Positions 44,837 to 53,826 of a stretch of DNA of 64,000 nt are shown in pieces. The first letter of the stretch is position 1; each line of letters begins with the position of its first letter. Source of the stretch: Micromonospora vinacea (GTDB lineage Bacteria; Actinomycetota; Actinomycetes; Mycobacteriales; Micromonosporaceae); NCBI RefSeq assembly GCF_015751785.1, contig NZ_JADOTY010000001.1:3100001-3164000 (forward strand), read 5' to 3'. Under the pieces are notes generated by a model. The model saw only the letters and a program-made list of their open reading frames with translations, was not told where the DNA came from and did not search any database. A program made the translations under genes and the position numbers.

Positions 44837-46084
44837 TCAGCGGATCACGGGAGTGGGTGAGGCTGCCGGCGGACGAGCTGAACGCCCGGGGGGTGGGACC
44901 GGATCGACGGCGTCCTTTCTGGACTCCGATGCGGCACGAACCTTCTGAAAACTGTCCTTCAGGCCGTCTCGCAACGCTCGGCTCAGCGGACGTTCCACGA
45001 AACGGTGCACGACGTAGGCCAGTAACAGTGCTCCGCCGACGACGACGCCCAGAAGCAGCCACGGGGGCACATCGTCGCGCAGATGACGGATGACGGTGCG
45101 CCCGTTGGCCGAGTGGATCAGATAGAGCGGGTAGGTGAGAGCGCCGATGGTCGCCAACCCTCGCCATTGGAGCCGTGCGAACCAACCGAGCGCGATGCCG
45201 ATCATCAGGAGATAGAAGAAGGCCACCAGGGCCAGCGACACTTTCCACGACATCGGCAGACCGGCCTTCACGAACGGGGCGACCCGTGCGTCCAACATGA
45301 CGGCATTGATCGCGAAGGAGAAGCCGACAATGCACCAGAGTAGGAGACTCTGCCCGAACCGGTGGATGAGGTAGAGCGCCATTCCCGCGACGAAGTACGA
45401 CGCGAATCGTGGCTCGACCACCAACGTCAGAAACCTGAAGTCGGAGCTGTGCGCGATGAGCGCGAGCGTGGTCCAGATCATGCAGAACATGAGGACTCGG
45501 CGGTACGTGACGCCGAAGGCGACCACGATCAGGAACAGCAGATAGAACTTCAGTTCGATCAGCAGCGTCCAGTACGGCTCGTCGAGGTTGTTCAACTGCA
45601 GCAGGTTCTGCGTCATGGTGAGGTTGCCGATGACCTGCCGCAGGTCGGGCGCCTTCTCCCCGGGGTGTGGCCACAGCACGAGGACTGACGCGGTCAGGAC
45701 GACCGCGAACAGATATGCCGGCATCAGTCGGGTGACCCGTGAGGTGAAGAAGTCACTCAGGGACCGGCCCCACGAACTCATGCAGATCACGAAGCCGCTG
45801 ATCATGAAGAAGAGTTCCACCCCCAGCCACCCGTAACTGGCGGCCTGCCGCAGTGGGGCGCCGAACAAATTTGCAGTGTCGGCTGCCCAGGACTCCCTGG
45901 CATCGGCGAACAGCAGGTGGTATGCGACGACCGCCATCGCGGCGAGGAAACGCAGCAGGTCCAGCACATAGAGCCGCGGTGTACGCGAAGTGGCCGGCGC
46001 GGGCGGCCGATCGAGCGCCGCTTGGATCGGCAACTCGACGGTCTGGTCCTTGAGCGTCGAGCGGTCCGCGTGCGTGAGGTTCAT
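44837..46084 (-). CDS. Membrane acyltransferase (acyltransferase 3 family)
   Basis: A 415-residue protein with about ten membrane helices, of the OafA/NodX-like family that O-acetylates or otherwise acylates surface sugars. LYVLDLLRFLAAMAVVAYHLLF carries the conserved Arg and the active-site His; FFMISGFVICMSSWG is the second signature; VHRFVERPLSRALR closes the membrane part. The base composition is less G+C-rich than the neighbours. It is divergent from the polymerase gene and probably decorates the polysaccharide of this locus. Confidence 0.9.
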   Translation of the reverse strand: MNLTHADRSTLKDQTVELPIQAALDRPPAPATSRTPRLYVLDLLRFLAAMAVVAYHLLFADARESWAADTANLFGAPLRQAASYGWLGVELFFMISGFVICMSSWGRSLSDFFTSRVTRLMPAYLFAVVLTASVLVLWPHPGEKAPDLRQVIGNLTMTQNLLQLNNLDEPYWTLLIELKFYLLFLIVVAFGVTYRRVLMFCMIWTTLALIAHSSDFRFLTLVVEPRFASYFVAGMALYLIHRFGQSLLLWCIVGFSFAINAVMLDARVAPFVKAGLPMSWKVSLALVAFFYLLMIGIALGWFARLQWRGLATIGALTYPLYLIHSANGRTVIRHLRDDVPPWLLLGVVVGGALLLAYVVHRFVERPLSRALRDGLKDSFQKVRAASESRKDAVDPVPPPGRSARPPAASPTPVIR

Positions 46085-46601
46085 GTCAACGCCCTGGCGA
46101 GAGAGGTGATCGGGGGAACGTAGGATACGTACCGGCCCTCGACGACCCGGAACGGGACGCGCTTCAGGACACTTCGGATGCCACGTCTGCCGCCGGCGAT
46201 AGAGGCGGGCCTGACTCCGCGGTCACCAGAGGAAGAAGACCGCCAACTCAGCTTACCGAGACCCTCGATGACTATGTGGTCCTGTACCCGGGACGAGGGG
46301 TTGGCGATATGCGCCGCAAATGACAAAAAGGGGAATTGGAGCACCTTGACCGCCCCGTTCTATTACGCCCGCCGCAGTCGACCGTGGAGGACAGTCGTGT
46401 CACACAGCGGCCCGGGACCGCTGGTTGGTCGCTCACACGCCCCTCTATGATGAGCCCGCGAAGCACAGCTTCGGCCGAGCCGATTGTCATCGGTTCTGGA
46501 ATCCGAGCTCACTGACCTGGCTTCAAGGCGTGAGCTAAACCCCCGCACGACCAGCGCAGCCCTGGCAGTGACTGGCCGACCAACGCTGACTCGGAGATGC
46601 C
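46085..46601. promoter_or_regulatory. 517-bp divergent intergenic region of the polysaccharide locus
   Basis: The longest gene-free stretch in the window, between the divergent acyltransferase and polymerase genes, and visibly richer in A+T. TTGGTC (46425-46430) and TATGAT (46446-46451), 15 bases apart, are a possible plus-strand promoter. An interrupted palindrome CAGCGG-N7-CCGCTG (46405-46423) lies just upstream. Short open frames here show no family resemblance. Confidence 0.45.
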
Positions 46602-48050
46602 ATGTTCCCCGGCACAGGCGGTGGTCATCCCCAGGATGATCCAAGCCATGCCGTGACGACACGGCTCAACCCCAGCGAGGTGCTGGCCCAGCGGAACGTC
46701 GACCCGGCTGTGGTACCCGCCGACGCGGCGTCCGGGCCGCACTCGTCGGGCCGCCATCGAGGCCCGAGCGTCATCACGCAGCTGACCTCGGCCGGGCGGG
46801 CGCTCGTCGAGGGCCTGCGATCCGATCCGGATCAACGCATCGTCGCCGTGCTGGCAGTGCTCGTGGCGTCACTCGGTCTGGCGCCGATTGCCCTCGCCCC
46901 GTCCGAGGTGGTGATCTACAGCGGCGTCGCCACCGGCACGCCGATGCTGTACACGTACACGATCGCCATCGTGGCTGCCGTGGTCGTGATCGGGATCCAG
47001 ACGCGGCGCCAACTGGCCCGTGCCTTCTTCCCGTGGGTGCCGTTCCTCGGCTGGATGCTCCTGTTCGCCGTGCTCGCCTGGGACTCGTCCCTGCGCACCG
47101 TGAGCGGCCTGGTGCACTTCAGCCTGGTGACGATCGTGTTCGCCATCGGGGCCACCGCCGAACGAGCCGACCGGCGGAACTCCTTCCTGCTCTGGGCCTT
47201 CGCGGCGGTGGCGTGGTTGCAGCTCTTCGCGATCATGATGGCGGTCATCGGCTTTCCGCTGCGCCGCATCGCCGGCCAACAGGCGCTCGACGTGCTCGGC
47301 CGCGCCACCGGCCTGACCAGCCATCCGGGCGAGCTGGCGAAGCTGCTGTTCTTCTGCGGGATGTGCGCGTTGACCCTGCCGCAGAAGACGGTGCGGCAAC
47401 GCTGGGTGGCCTGGACCACGCTCGGCGCCGTCTTCCTCGGCGTCTCCCTCACCCAGAGCCGCTCGGTCCTCGCCGCAGTCGTCTCCATGATCCTCATCCT
47501 GGTGGTGCTCGAGTTCGTGACTGGGCGCTGGCAGAAGAAGTACTTCGTCGTCCTCGGGATCACCGGCCTGCTCGGCCTGGTGTCGGTGCCGTGGCTGATC
47601 GAGCGGTTCACGGCCGACCCCGAGGGTGGCGACCGTGGGCACCTGCTCCAGGTCGCCTTCGACGTGATCCGGGAGCACCCGTGGGCCGGGGTGGGCCCCA
47701 ACAGCTACGTCGCCATCGCCGGCGCCTCCGATCCCCTCACCGCCAGCGGCGTGCCCGTGCACAACGTGCTGTTGCTCAGCGCGGCGGAGCTGGGCATCAT
47801 CGGCGCACTGCTGCTCTGGCTGCCGTTCGCGATGGCCGCGACGACAGCGATCCACTCCGTGTTCCGGGTGCGGACCGCCGAACTGGCGCCCCGGGTTCTG
47901 GTCAGCGCGTTGCCGGGTCTCGTCCTGATCGGCATGACGGGATGGGGACTGATGCAGGGACCGTACTTCCTGATGTTCGCGCTGATCGCCGGCTACTTCT
48001 ACGCTCGGTCGCGATACGTACGGGTGGCGAGTGGCTATGGTCGCGACTGA
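46602..48050 (+). CDS. O-antigen ligase/polymerase-like membrane protein (Wzy type)
   Basis: A 482-residue protein with a 60-residue cytosolic N-terminus and about eleven helices. The Wzy_C signature is seen in VSLTQSRSVLAAVVSM and the large outer loop HPWAGVGPNSYV...VHNVLLLSAAELGIIGALL. It should polymerise or transfer lipid-linked repeat units outside the membrane. GGAG lies about 8 bases before the ATG at 46602. Its end overlaps the flippase gene. Confidence 0.88.
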   Translation: MFPGTGGGHPQDDPSHAVTTRLNPSEVLAQRNVDPAVVPADAASGPHSSGRHRGPSVITQLTSAGRALVEGLRSDPDQRIVAVLAVLVASLGLAPIALAPSEVVIYSGVATGTPMLYTYTIAIVAAVVVIGIQTRRQLARAFFPWVPFLGWMLLFAVLAWDSSLRTVSGLVHFSLVTIVFAIGATAERADRRNSFLLWAFAAVAWLQLFAIMMAVIGFPLRRIAGQQALDVLGRATGLTSHPGELAKLLFFCGMCALTLPQKTVRQRWVAWTTLGAVFLGVSLTQSRSVLAAVVSMILILVVLEFVTGRWQKKYFVVLGITGLLGLVSVPWLIERFTADPEGGDRGHLLQVAFDVIREHPWAGVGPNSYVAIAGASDPLTASGVPVHNVLLLSAAELGIIGALLLWLPFAMAATTAIHSVFRVRTAELAPRVLVSALPGLVLIGMTGWGLMQGPYFLMFALIAGYFYARSRYVRVASGYGRD

Positions 48051-49476
48051 GGTCACCACGCCGGAGCGACGGCGACCGTCTCTGACCATCGTGTCGGGGC
48101 TGCTGGGCATCTCCACCCTGGCGACCCGGTCCACCACCCTGGTGGTGATGGCGTTCCTGACCAGGGGCGCCGGCACCGAGGCGGTCGGCTTCTACGGTCT
48201 CGCCACGCTCATCGCGTCGTTCACCGCCGCTGCCCTCTCCCTCGGCCTGCCGACCTACCTGACCAGGGAAGCCGCCGCGGGAACGGTGTCACCGCCGGTG
48301 GTCGCGCGGATCCACTGTGGGCGCTTCGGCGCGTTGATGGTGGCCGCCGCCGTCGCGTACCCCCTGATCGGCGCGGTGCTTCCCCCGGAAGCGCAGTTCG
48401 CCTTCTTCCTGATCTTCGTGGCCAGCCTGCTGGAGCAGTGGAACGAGACGGCGTGGGTCCTCATCCGAGGCACTCCCTCGGCCTGGGCCGAGCCGCTCAC
48501 GAACGTGTCCGCCGGTCTCCTGCTGGTCGGCGCCTGCGCGGTCGACGTGTGGCTGCTGGACGGGCTCACCCTGGGCGACGCTGCCGTCTACATGTCGATC
48601 GCGGCCGTCCTCCGGTCCGCTGCCGCGTTCCTCATCGTGCGCATCCTGCCGGCGCTGCGTGACTCCCGGGGTATCCGCGCGGTCCAGCACGTCCGGCAGG
48701 CCCTGCCGTACTTCGCCGCCGACCTGTTCGGTCTCTTCTACTTCCGCGGCGACGTGTTCGTCCTCGCGTTCTTCGTCGCCGCCGCGGAAGTCGGCGAATA
48801 CGTGTCGGCGGCGGCGATCGTCGGACCGGTGGTCCAGGTCGCGGCGTCCATGGGCGTCGGGGCGCTCGCCTACGCCGCGCCGCGCCGCGCGTCCGGGGCC
48901 GCCCAGTCGAACGATCCGCTCACGATCTTCCGGTTCTTCGGGCTCGCGGGCCAGGCCGCCGCCGGCGTCATGTTCATCGGAATCCCGATCGGCACCGCTG
49001 TGCTGTTCGGTGACCACGCCGGCAACATTCCGACGCTGGCCATGGTGCTGACCTTCTTCCTCGTTCTCCGATTCGGCAACTTCGGCCTGTCCGCCATTCT
49101 GCTCTCCCAGGGCCGCGCCTCCAGCCGGCTGATCGTGCTGGCGTTGAGCATCTGCGGCAGCGTCGGGCTGAATGTCGCACTCGACGGAACGTACGGCGCC
49201 TTTGGGTCCGCTACGGCGATGGTGCTGAACGAGCTGGTCGTGGCAGGGTCACTGCTCTGGTTCCTGCGGATTAAGGAACTGGTACGTCCGGTCGTGATCT
49301 CGGTCGTGGTCGTGGCGGCGGCGGTCGGTGCGCTCGCCGTACTGCTGGCCGTCCTGGAACCCGCCCTGGCGTCCTTCATCCTGGGCGGCGTCATTCTCGT
49401 TCTGGCTACCGCCAAATTGTTGGCTCAACGGAGGGCCGCAGGTCACCTGCAGGCCGCGACGACGGAGGACATGTGA
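48037..49476 (+). CDS. Polysaccharide flippase (Wzx/MATE-like)
   Basis: About 479 residues with twelve to fourteen predicted helices and the layout of lipid-linked sugar flippases: SGLLGISTLATRSTTLVVMAFLTRGAG at the start, GLPTYLTREAA, and the FYFRGDVFVLAFF helix with charged residues as in the family. It would move lipid-linked repeat units across the membrane. The ATG at 48037 lies inside the end of the polymerase gene; a GTG at 48031 is the alternative. Its stop overlaps the next start as GTGA. Confidence 0.87.
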   Translation: MVATEVTTPERRRPSLTIVSGLLGISTLATRSTTLVVMAFLTRGAGTEAVGFYGLATLIASFTAAALSLGLPTYLTREAAAGTVSPPVVARIHCGRFGALMVAAAVAYPLIGAVLPPEAQFAFFLIFVASLLEQWNETAWVLIRGTPSAWAEPLTNVSAGLLLVGACAVDVWLLDGLTLGDAAVYMSIAAVLRSAAAFLIVRILPALRDSRGIRAVQHVRQALPYFAADLFGLFYFRGDVFVLAFFVAAAEVGEYVSAAAIVGPVVQVAASMGVGALAYAAPRRASGAAQSNDPLTIFRFFGLAGQAAAGVMFIGIPIGTAVLFGDHAGNIPTLAMVLTFFLVLRFGNFGLSAILLSQGRASSRLIVLALSICGSVGLNVALDGTYGAFGSATAMVLNELVVAGSLLWFLRIKELVRPVVISVVVVAAAVGALAVLLAVLEPALASFILGGVILVLATAKLLAQRRAAGHLQAATTEDM

Positions 49477-50582
49477 GGGTCGGAATAGTCGGGTGGTTCG
49501 GATCGGACAATCTCGGAGACGAGATCCTCCTCCACTCGCTCATTACCTGCGTCCGCGCGGTCAAGGAGAACGCGACGTTCGTGGTCTTCTGCCCCAACCC
49601 GGACCGGGTCGCCGAACTGCACGGCGTGGACACGGAGAACATGCCCGTGCTGCGGGCTCGTGGCGCCTCCGAGCGTCAGGTCGCGGTCCAACGGTCGATC
49701 AAGTCGTGTGACCTGCTGCTCCTCGGCCCCGGAACGGTCTTCCAGGAGCGTTCGCCCAACCTGTCCTGGCCCGGCACCCTGCCGATGTTCGCCCGGATCA
49801 TCGCGATGGCCAAGATTGCCGGGACGCCCGTCGCCACTGTCGGCGTCGGCGTCCGCGAGGGCGGAACGCCGTTCGGTCGCCAGTTGCTCCGGGTCATCGG
49901 CGCCGCGTGTGTCGGCGTCGGAGTGCGCGACGAGCGGACCGCGTCGCACTTCGGCTCCAGCGCCGAGGTCATCGGCGACATGGCGTACACCCTGCCGCTG
50001 CCCGACCTGGAGCGGGTCGGCCCCGGTCGGCGCTTCGCGCTGTCGATGCGGCCGCTCGCACCCGAGTTGGAGGGCCCGCTGCTGGCGGCGACCTCCGGGT
50101 GTGCCGCCCGGCTGCGGCAGGAGGGATGGTCGGGCACCTTCCTTCCGATGGCCTTCGGCCGGGGAGCGCACGGCGAGGACGACCGGGTCATCTACGAGCG
50201 GGCCTTCCGTGACCTGCTGGCCCTGGACCCGACCCCGTTGGACGGCAGTCAGCCGCTCGCCGGGGCGCTCCGTACCTGGTTGCAGGCGCTCTCGACGAAT
50301 CAGCTCGTCCTCGGCACCCGCCTGCACGCGGCCCTCCTGGCCGTGGCGATCGGCGTTCCCACCGTGGCCATCGCCTACGAACGGAAGGTCCAGGACGCCT
50401 TCGTCGATCTGGGGCTCAGCGAGTACGTGGTGCCGCCGGACGTCGACGCCGACACCCTCTACCGGAAGGCCACCCAGGCCGCGGCGGCGACCGAGGAGTT
50501 CCGGCAGGCCGCCGGCCGGGTCGCCGCCCAGGGCCGCGTCGCGCAGGGATTCGTCACGACGCTGTTGAAGCGGCTGGACTGA
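49473..50582 (+). CDS. Polysaccharide pyruvyl transferase family protein
   Basis: A 369-residue GT-B-like cytosolic enzyme of the CsaB/WcaK family, which adds a pyruvate ketal to sugars of surface polymers using phosphoenolpyruvate. VGIVGWFGSDNLGDEIL at the N-terminus, LLLLGPGTVFQE, GVGVREGG, and LGTRLHAALLAVAIGVPTVAIAYERKV with the conserved Arg and His fit well. The GTG start overlaps the flippase stop. Pyruvylation would give the polymer a negative charge and is a known anchor for SLH-type wall proteins. Confidence 0.9.
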   Translation: MRVGIVGWFGSDNLGDEILLHSLITCVRAVKENATFVVFCPNPDRVAELHGVDTENMPVLRARGASERQVAVQRSIKSCDLLLLGPGTVFQERSPNLSWPGTLPMFARIIAMAKIAGTPVATVGVGVREGGTPFGRQLLRVIGAACVGVGVRDERTASHFGSSAEVIGDMAYTLPLPDLERVGPGRRFALSMRPLAPELEGPLLAATSGCAARLRQEGWSGTFLPMAFGRGAHGEDDRVIYERAFRDLLALDPTPLDGSQPLAGALRTWLQALSTNQLVLGTRLHAALLAVAIGVPTVAIAYERKVQDAFVDLGLSEYVVPPDVDADTLYRKATQAAAATEEFRQAAGRVAAQGRVAQGFVTTLLKRLD

Positions 50583-51733
50583 TGCGCGTCCTGCTGCTCA
50601 CCCCATTCGCGCCCAACGGCCAGCACAACCATGCCGCGGCCGACACGATCGTGCAGCTCACGCCGCGGCTGGCCGAGCAGGTCGACCTCTTCGTGTACTC
50701 ACCGGGAACCACCGCGGCGTCCGAGCGGGACGACCTGAAGTACACGTTGCTGCCGTCCAACGTCGTCGCGCGCCCGAGCCACCTGGACCGTCTCCGGGTC
50801 GAACCAGCTTGGCTGCGCCAGGCGTGGCCACGGGAGGCGACCCAGGAGGCTGCCGAGCTGATCCGCCGGATCCAGCCCGACGTGGTGCACGCGGAGTACC
50901 TGCAGTCCGCCGAGGTCGTCGGGCTCAGCCGGGCCTCGGTGCTGGGCCTGCACGACATCACCGAGAAGGTCATGCTGGAGTCGTACCGGGCGTCGTCCGG
51001 CCTGGAACGGCCGTACCGCCTCGCCGAGCTGGTGCGCACGCGCCGCTTCGAGCGGGCGGCGATCCGGCAGGCGGCGGCCGTCATCACCCTGTCCGACGCC
51101 GACTTCGCGGTGGCCAGGGAGTACAACCCCAACACCGTCCTCGCCCGGCCGGGCATCCACGTGGGGGAGCGGTCCTGGTCGCCGCCGCCGGTGACCGGCC
51201 GACCGCGGCTGGTGTTCGCCGGGGCGATGTGGCGGCGGGCGAACGTCCTCGTCGCCGAGCTTCTCGCCCGCGAGGTGATGCCGATCGTGTGGCAGAGCCT
51301 GCCGGACGCCGAGCTCAGGATCGTCGGAGCGGATCCCACCCCCGACGTGATCGGTCTCGGCGAGAACGACAGCCGGGTGGTGGTGACCGGTGCGGTGCCC
51401 GACTTCCAGTCGGAGATGCTCGGCGCCCACGCCGTTGTCGTGCCGTCGATCGTGGGTGGCGGCGTGCTGATGAAGGTGGCACACGCCATGGCCCTCGGCT
51501 GTCCCGTCATCACGTCCAGCGGCCCGGCCGAATCGGTCCGGGGCGACGACTCGATGCTGTTCGTCGCGTCCACGGCGGACGAGATCGCGGCGGCCGTCCG
51601 GACCGCCGTCGAATCACCGGAGGACGCCGCCCAGCGCGGTCGGCGTGCCCGCGCACACATCGAGCGGACGTTCCGGTGGGACGACACGGTCCGCTCGTAC
51701 CTCGACGCCTACGCGATTGCGGGTCGACAGTGA
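50582..51733 (+). CDS. GT4 glycosyltransferase
   Basis: A 383-residue GT-B glycosyltransferase. The start overlaps the previous stop as TGATG. MRVLLLTPFAPNGQHNHAAADTI, DVVHAEYLQSAEVVGLSR and the C-terminal PSIVGGGVLMKVAHAMALGCPVITSS segment with the sugar-nucleotide site are visible; the acidic EX7E is weak, with Gly-rich GGGVLMK instead. It probably adds one sugar of the repeat unit. Confidence 0.88.
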   Translation: MRVLLLTPFAPNGQHNHAAADTIVQLTPRLAEQVDLFVYSPGTTAASERDDLKYTLLPSNVVARPSHLDRLRVEPAWLRQAWPREATQEAAELIRRIQPDVVHAEYLQSAEVVGLSRASVLGLHDITEKVMLESYRASSGLERPYRLAELVRTRRFERAAIRQAAAVITLSDADFAVAREYNPNTVLARPGIHVGERSWSPPPVTGRPRLVFAGAMWRRANVLVAELLAREVMPIVWQSLPDAELRIVGADPTPDVIGLGENDSRVVVTGAVPDFQSEMLGAHAVVVPSIVGGGVLMKVAHAMALGCPVITSSGPAESVRGDDSMLFVASTADEIAAAVRTAVESPEDAAQRGRRARAHIERTFRWDDTVRSYLDAYAIAGRQ

Positions 51734-52560
51734 AGATCGCAGCCATCATCGTCTCCTACAACTCGGCCAAGGAGCTTCCCCTCAGCCTGGGCTGCCTGGG
51801 TGCCCTGCCGATCGACCACGTGGTGGTCGTGGACAACTCCTCCACCGACGACAGCGTCGAGGTCGCGAAGTCCTTCGGCTACCAGGTCATCTCGCTGCCG
51901 AACGTCGGATTCGGCAAGGCCATCAACGCCGCCGCGGAGACCGTTCCCGACGCTGACGCCTACTTCCTGCTCAACCCCGACTGCCACATCACCGCCGAGT
52001 CCTTCGCGCACCTCGCCGAGGCGCTGCGGGCCGACCCGAAGCGGGGGGTGGTCGCACCGCTGATGCGTTACCCCGACGGGCGCTTCGGCATCTCGGCCGG
52101 GCCGGCGCCGAGCATGGCGAAGGAGTGGCTGGCCGCCCTCCGGGTCGACGACCTCGTGCCCAGCGGTCTGAAGCGGTCGCTGGCGCGGGTGGGGCCGTTG
52201 CGGAAGAAGATCAAGATGCTCGAGTATCTCGACGTCGAGCCGACCGGTCAGGTGCGCGAAGCCGCGTGGGTGTCGGGCTTCTGCATGCTCGTCCGCGGCG
52301 ATGCCTTCCGGGCCATCGGCGGTTTCGATCGCGACTTCTTCCTCTACTTCGAGGACGTCGACCTCTGCACCCGGCTCTCCGCCGCTGGCTGGGGTGTCGT
52401 GTCGGTGGGGACGAGCGTCGCCGAGCACAAGGAGAGCACCAGCACCGCTGCGGTCGGCAAGAACAACCTGTACCGGGCCGGCATGCAGGTCTATTTCGCG
52501 AAGCACGGCACGCGAGCCCAGCGACTCCTCGCGTCCGCCCTAAGGAGGCTGCCGATTTGA
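51730..52560 (+). CDS. GT2 glycosyltransferase (rhamnosyl-type)
   Basis: A 276-residue GT-A enzyme. VKIAAIIVSYNSAKELPLSL, VVVDNSSTDDSVEVA and LLNPDCHI (DxD equivalent) are at the N-terminus; GFCMLVRGDAFRAIGGFDRDFFLYFEDVDLCTRL is the acceptor/ED motif typical of rhamnosyltransferase WbbL-like proteins. The GTG at 51730 overlaps the previous stop as GTGA. The linkage and sugar are unknown. Confidence 0.9.
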   Translation: MKIAAIIVSYNSAKELPLSLGCLGALPIDHVVVVDNSSTDDSVEVAKSFGYQVISLPNVGFGKAINAAAETVPDADAYFLLNPDCHITAESFAHLAEALRADPKRGVVAPLMRYPDGRFGISAGPAPSMAKEWLAALRVDDLVPSGLKRSLARVGPLRKKIKMLEYLDVEPTGQVREAAWVSGFCMLVRGDAFRAIGGFDRDFFLYFEDVDLCTRLSAAGWGVVSVGTSVAEHKESTSTAAVGKNNLYRAGMQVYFAKHGTRAQRLLASALRRLPI

Positions 52561-53729
52561 AGATTTTGTTCGTAGCGCCCTGGATCCCGGCATCGGTTCG
52601 TCCACGAAGCCTGGTGATCCTGGAGATGCTCGCCGCCGAGCACGATGTCCGCTTCCTCGCGCTGACGCACGATGACAAGGAGGTGCAGCTGGCCGAGCAA
52701 CTGCCGGTCAAGGATCGGACGCTCGTCGCCAACCCGTTCGCGGGTTCCATGCTGCGCTCCGCACGTGCGCTCGGTACCGGTGTCTCCCTGCAGACGGGGT
52801 ACGCGAGCCCGAAGGCGCTCACCGACGCCCTGCGGCAGCAGTTGGACGAGTTCCAACCGGACGTGGTGCACCTCAACGTCTTCCGCACCGTCCACCTGGT
52901 CGAGGCCTGCGGTGACACGCCGGTCATCGTCGACCTGGACGAGTTCCGCAGCGAGTACTACGAGCAGTTGGCCTCCCACGGGCCCAACCTCGCCTGGCGG
53001 GCGTTGGGCCGGGTCGAGGGGAGCCGGATGCGGGCGCGGGAGGACGAGCTGGTCCGCAAGGGGGTGCCGCTGATGCTCTCGGCGCCGTCCCTGCCCGGCC
53101 AGGAGCGGCCCAACACCTACCTGGTCCGCAGCCCCTGCGACTTCTCCGTGCAGCGGCAGCAGGGCCCGATCGCACCGACAGTGTTGTTCGTCGGTCGGCT
53201 CAGCTACGAGGCGAACGTCAACGGCCTCATGTGGTTCGTGCGCGAGTGCTGGCAGGGTATTCGCGACGCGGTCCCGGACGCCCGGCTGCGGATCGTCGGC
53301 ACGGACCCGCCGAAGGCGGTCCAGGCGCTGGTCGGGAACGGCATCGAGCTGCACGCCAACGCGCCAGCGGTCGAGCCCTACTACTCGGACGCTGCGGTCG
53401 CCATCGCGCCGATCTTCCGGGGTACCGGGGTGCAGCTGAAGCTCATCCAGGCGATGTCCGCCGGGGTGCCGAGCGTGACGACCAGCATGGTGGCCGACCG
53501 CGCCGGTGTGCAGGACGGCGTGCACGTCAGCGTCGCCGACGACAGCGCCGGTTGGATCGCGAAGGTCGCGGCGCTGTTGTCCTCGCCGGAGACCGCCGAG
53601 CGGATGGCCGTCAACGGGCGGGAATGGGTCGTGGCGCACCACAGTTCGGCGGCGGTCCGCCAGCAGCTCCAGGCGGCCTACGCCTCGCTCCCCAGGCGAT
53701 CAGGGGTGGACGCCGGACCCGGCCGCTGA
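52557..53729 (+). CDS. GT4 glycosyltransferase with TTG start
   Basis: A 390-residue GT-B enzyme beginning with a TTG that overlaps the previous stop as TTGA; AAGGAGG at 52542-52548, 8 bases upstream, supports this rare start. ILFVAPWIPASVRPRSLVILEML, DVVHLNVFRTVHL, VLFVGRLSYEANVNGLMWFV and IAPIFRGTGVQLKLIQAMSAGVPSVTT match sugar transferases of the PimA/WcaL-like group. It is the last gene of the tight run and ends in a strong terminator. Confidence 0.88.
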   Translation: MKILFVAPWIPASVRPRSLVILEMLAAEHDVRFLALTHDDKEVQLAEQLPVKDRTLVANPFAGSMLRSARALGTGVSLQTGYASPKALTDALRQQLDEFQPDVVHLNVFRTVHLVEACGDTPVIVDLDEFRSEYYEQLASHGPNLAWRALGRVEGSRMRAREDELVRKGVPLMLSAPSLPGQERPNTYLVRSPCDFSVQRQQGPIAPTVLFVGRLSYEANVNGLMWFVRECWQGIRDAVPDARLRIVGTDPPKAVQALVGNGIELHANAPAVEPYYSDAAVAIAPIFRGTGVQLKLIQAMSAGVPSVTTSMVADRAGVQDGVHVSVADDSAGWIAKVAALLSSPETAERMAVNGREWVVAHHSSAAVRQQLQAAYASLPRRSGVDAGPGR

Positions 53730-53747
53730 GCCGAGCCAGGGAATGCA

Positions 53748-53785
53748 GAAGGGGCCGCCGAGACGGATGTCTCGGCGGCCCCTTC
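53748..53785. terminator. Strong bidirectional terminator
   Basis: A 17-base perfect stem (53748-53764 and 53769-53785) around GGAT, between the glycosyltransferase gene ending at 53729 and the convergent protease gene ending at 53827. Confidence 0.88.
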
Positions 53786-53826
53786 CGGGTCTGTCGCGTC
53801 AGGACGCGACGGTCAGGCGCTGGTGC

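Noticed and set aside
44833..44848. GTGATC-N4-GATCAC as a terminator between convergent genes
   Set aside because: The stem is only 6 bases with no T-tract and lies partly inside the acyltransferase coding end.
46081..46344. 87-residue frame in the 517-base gap as a small gene
   Set aside because: No ribosome-binding site, no recognisable motif and no support from codon bias; kept only as intergenic sequence.
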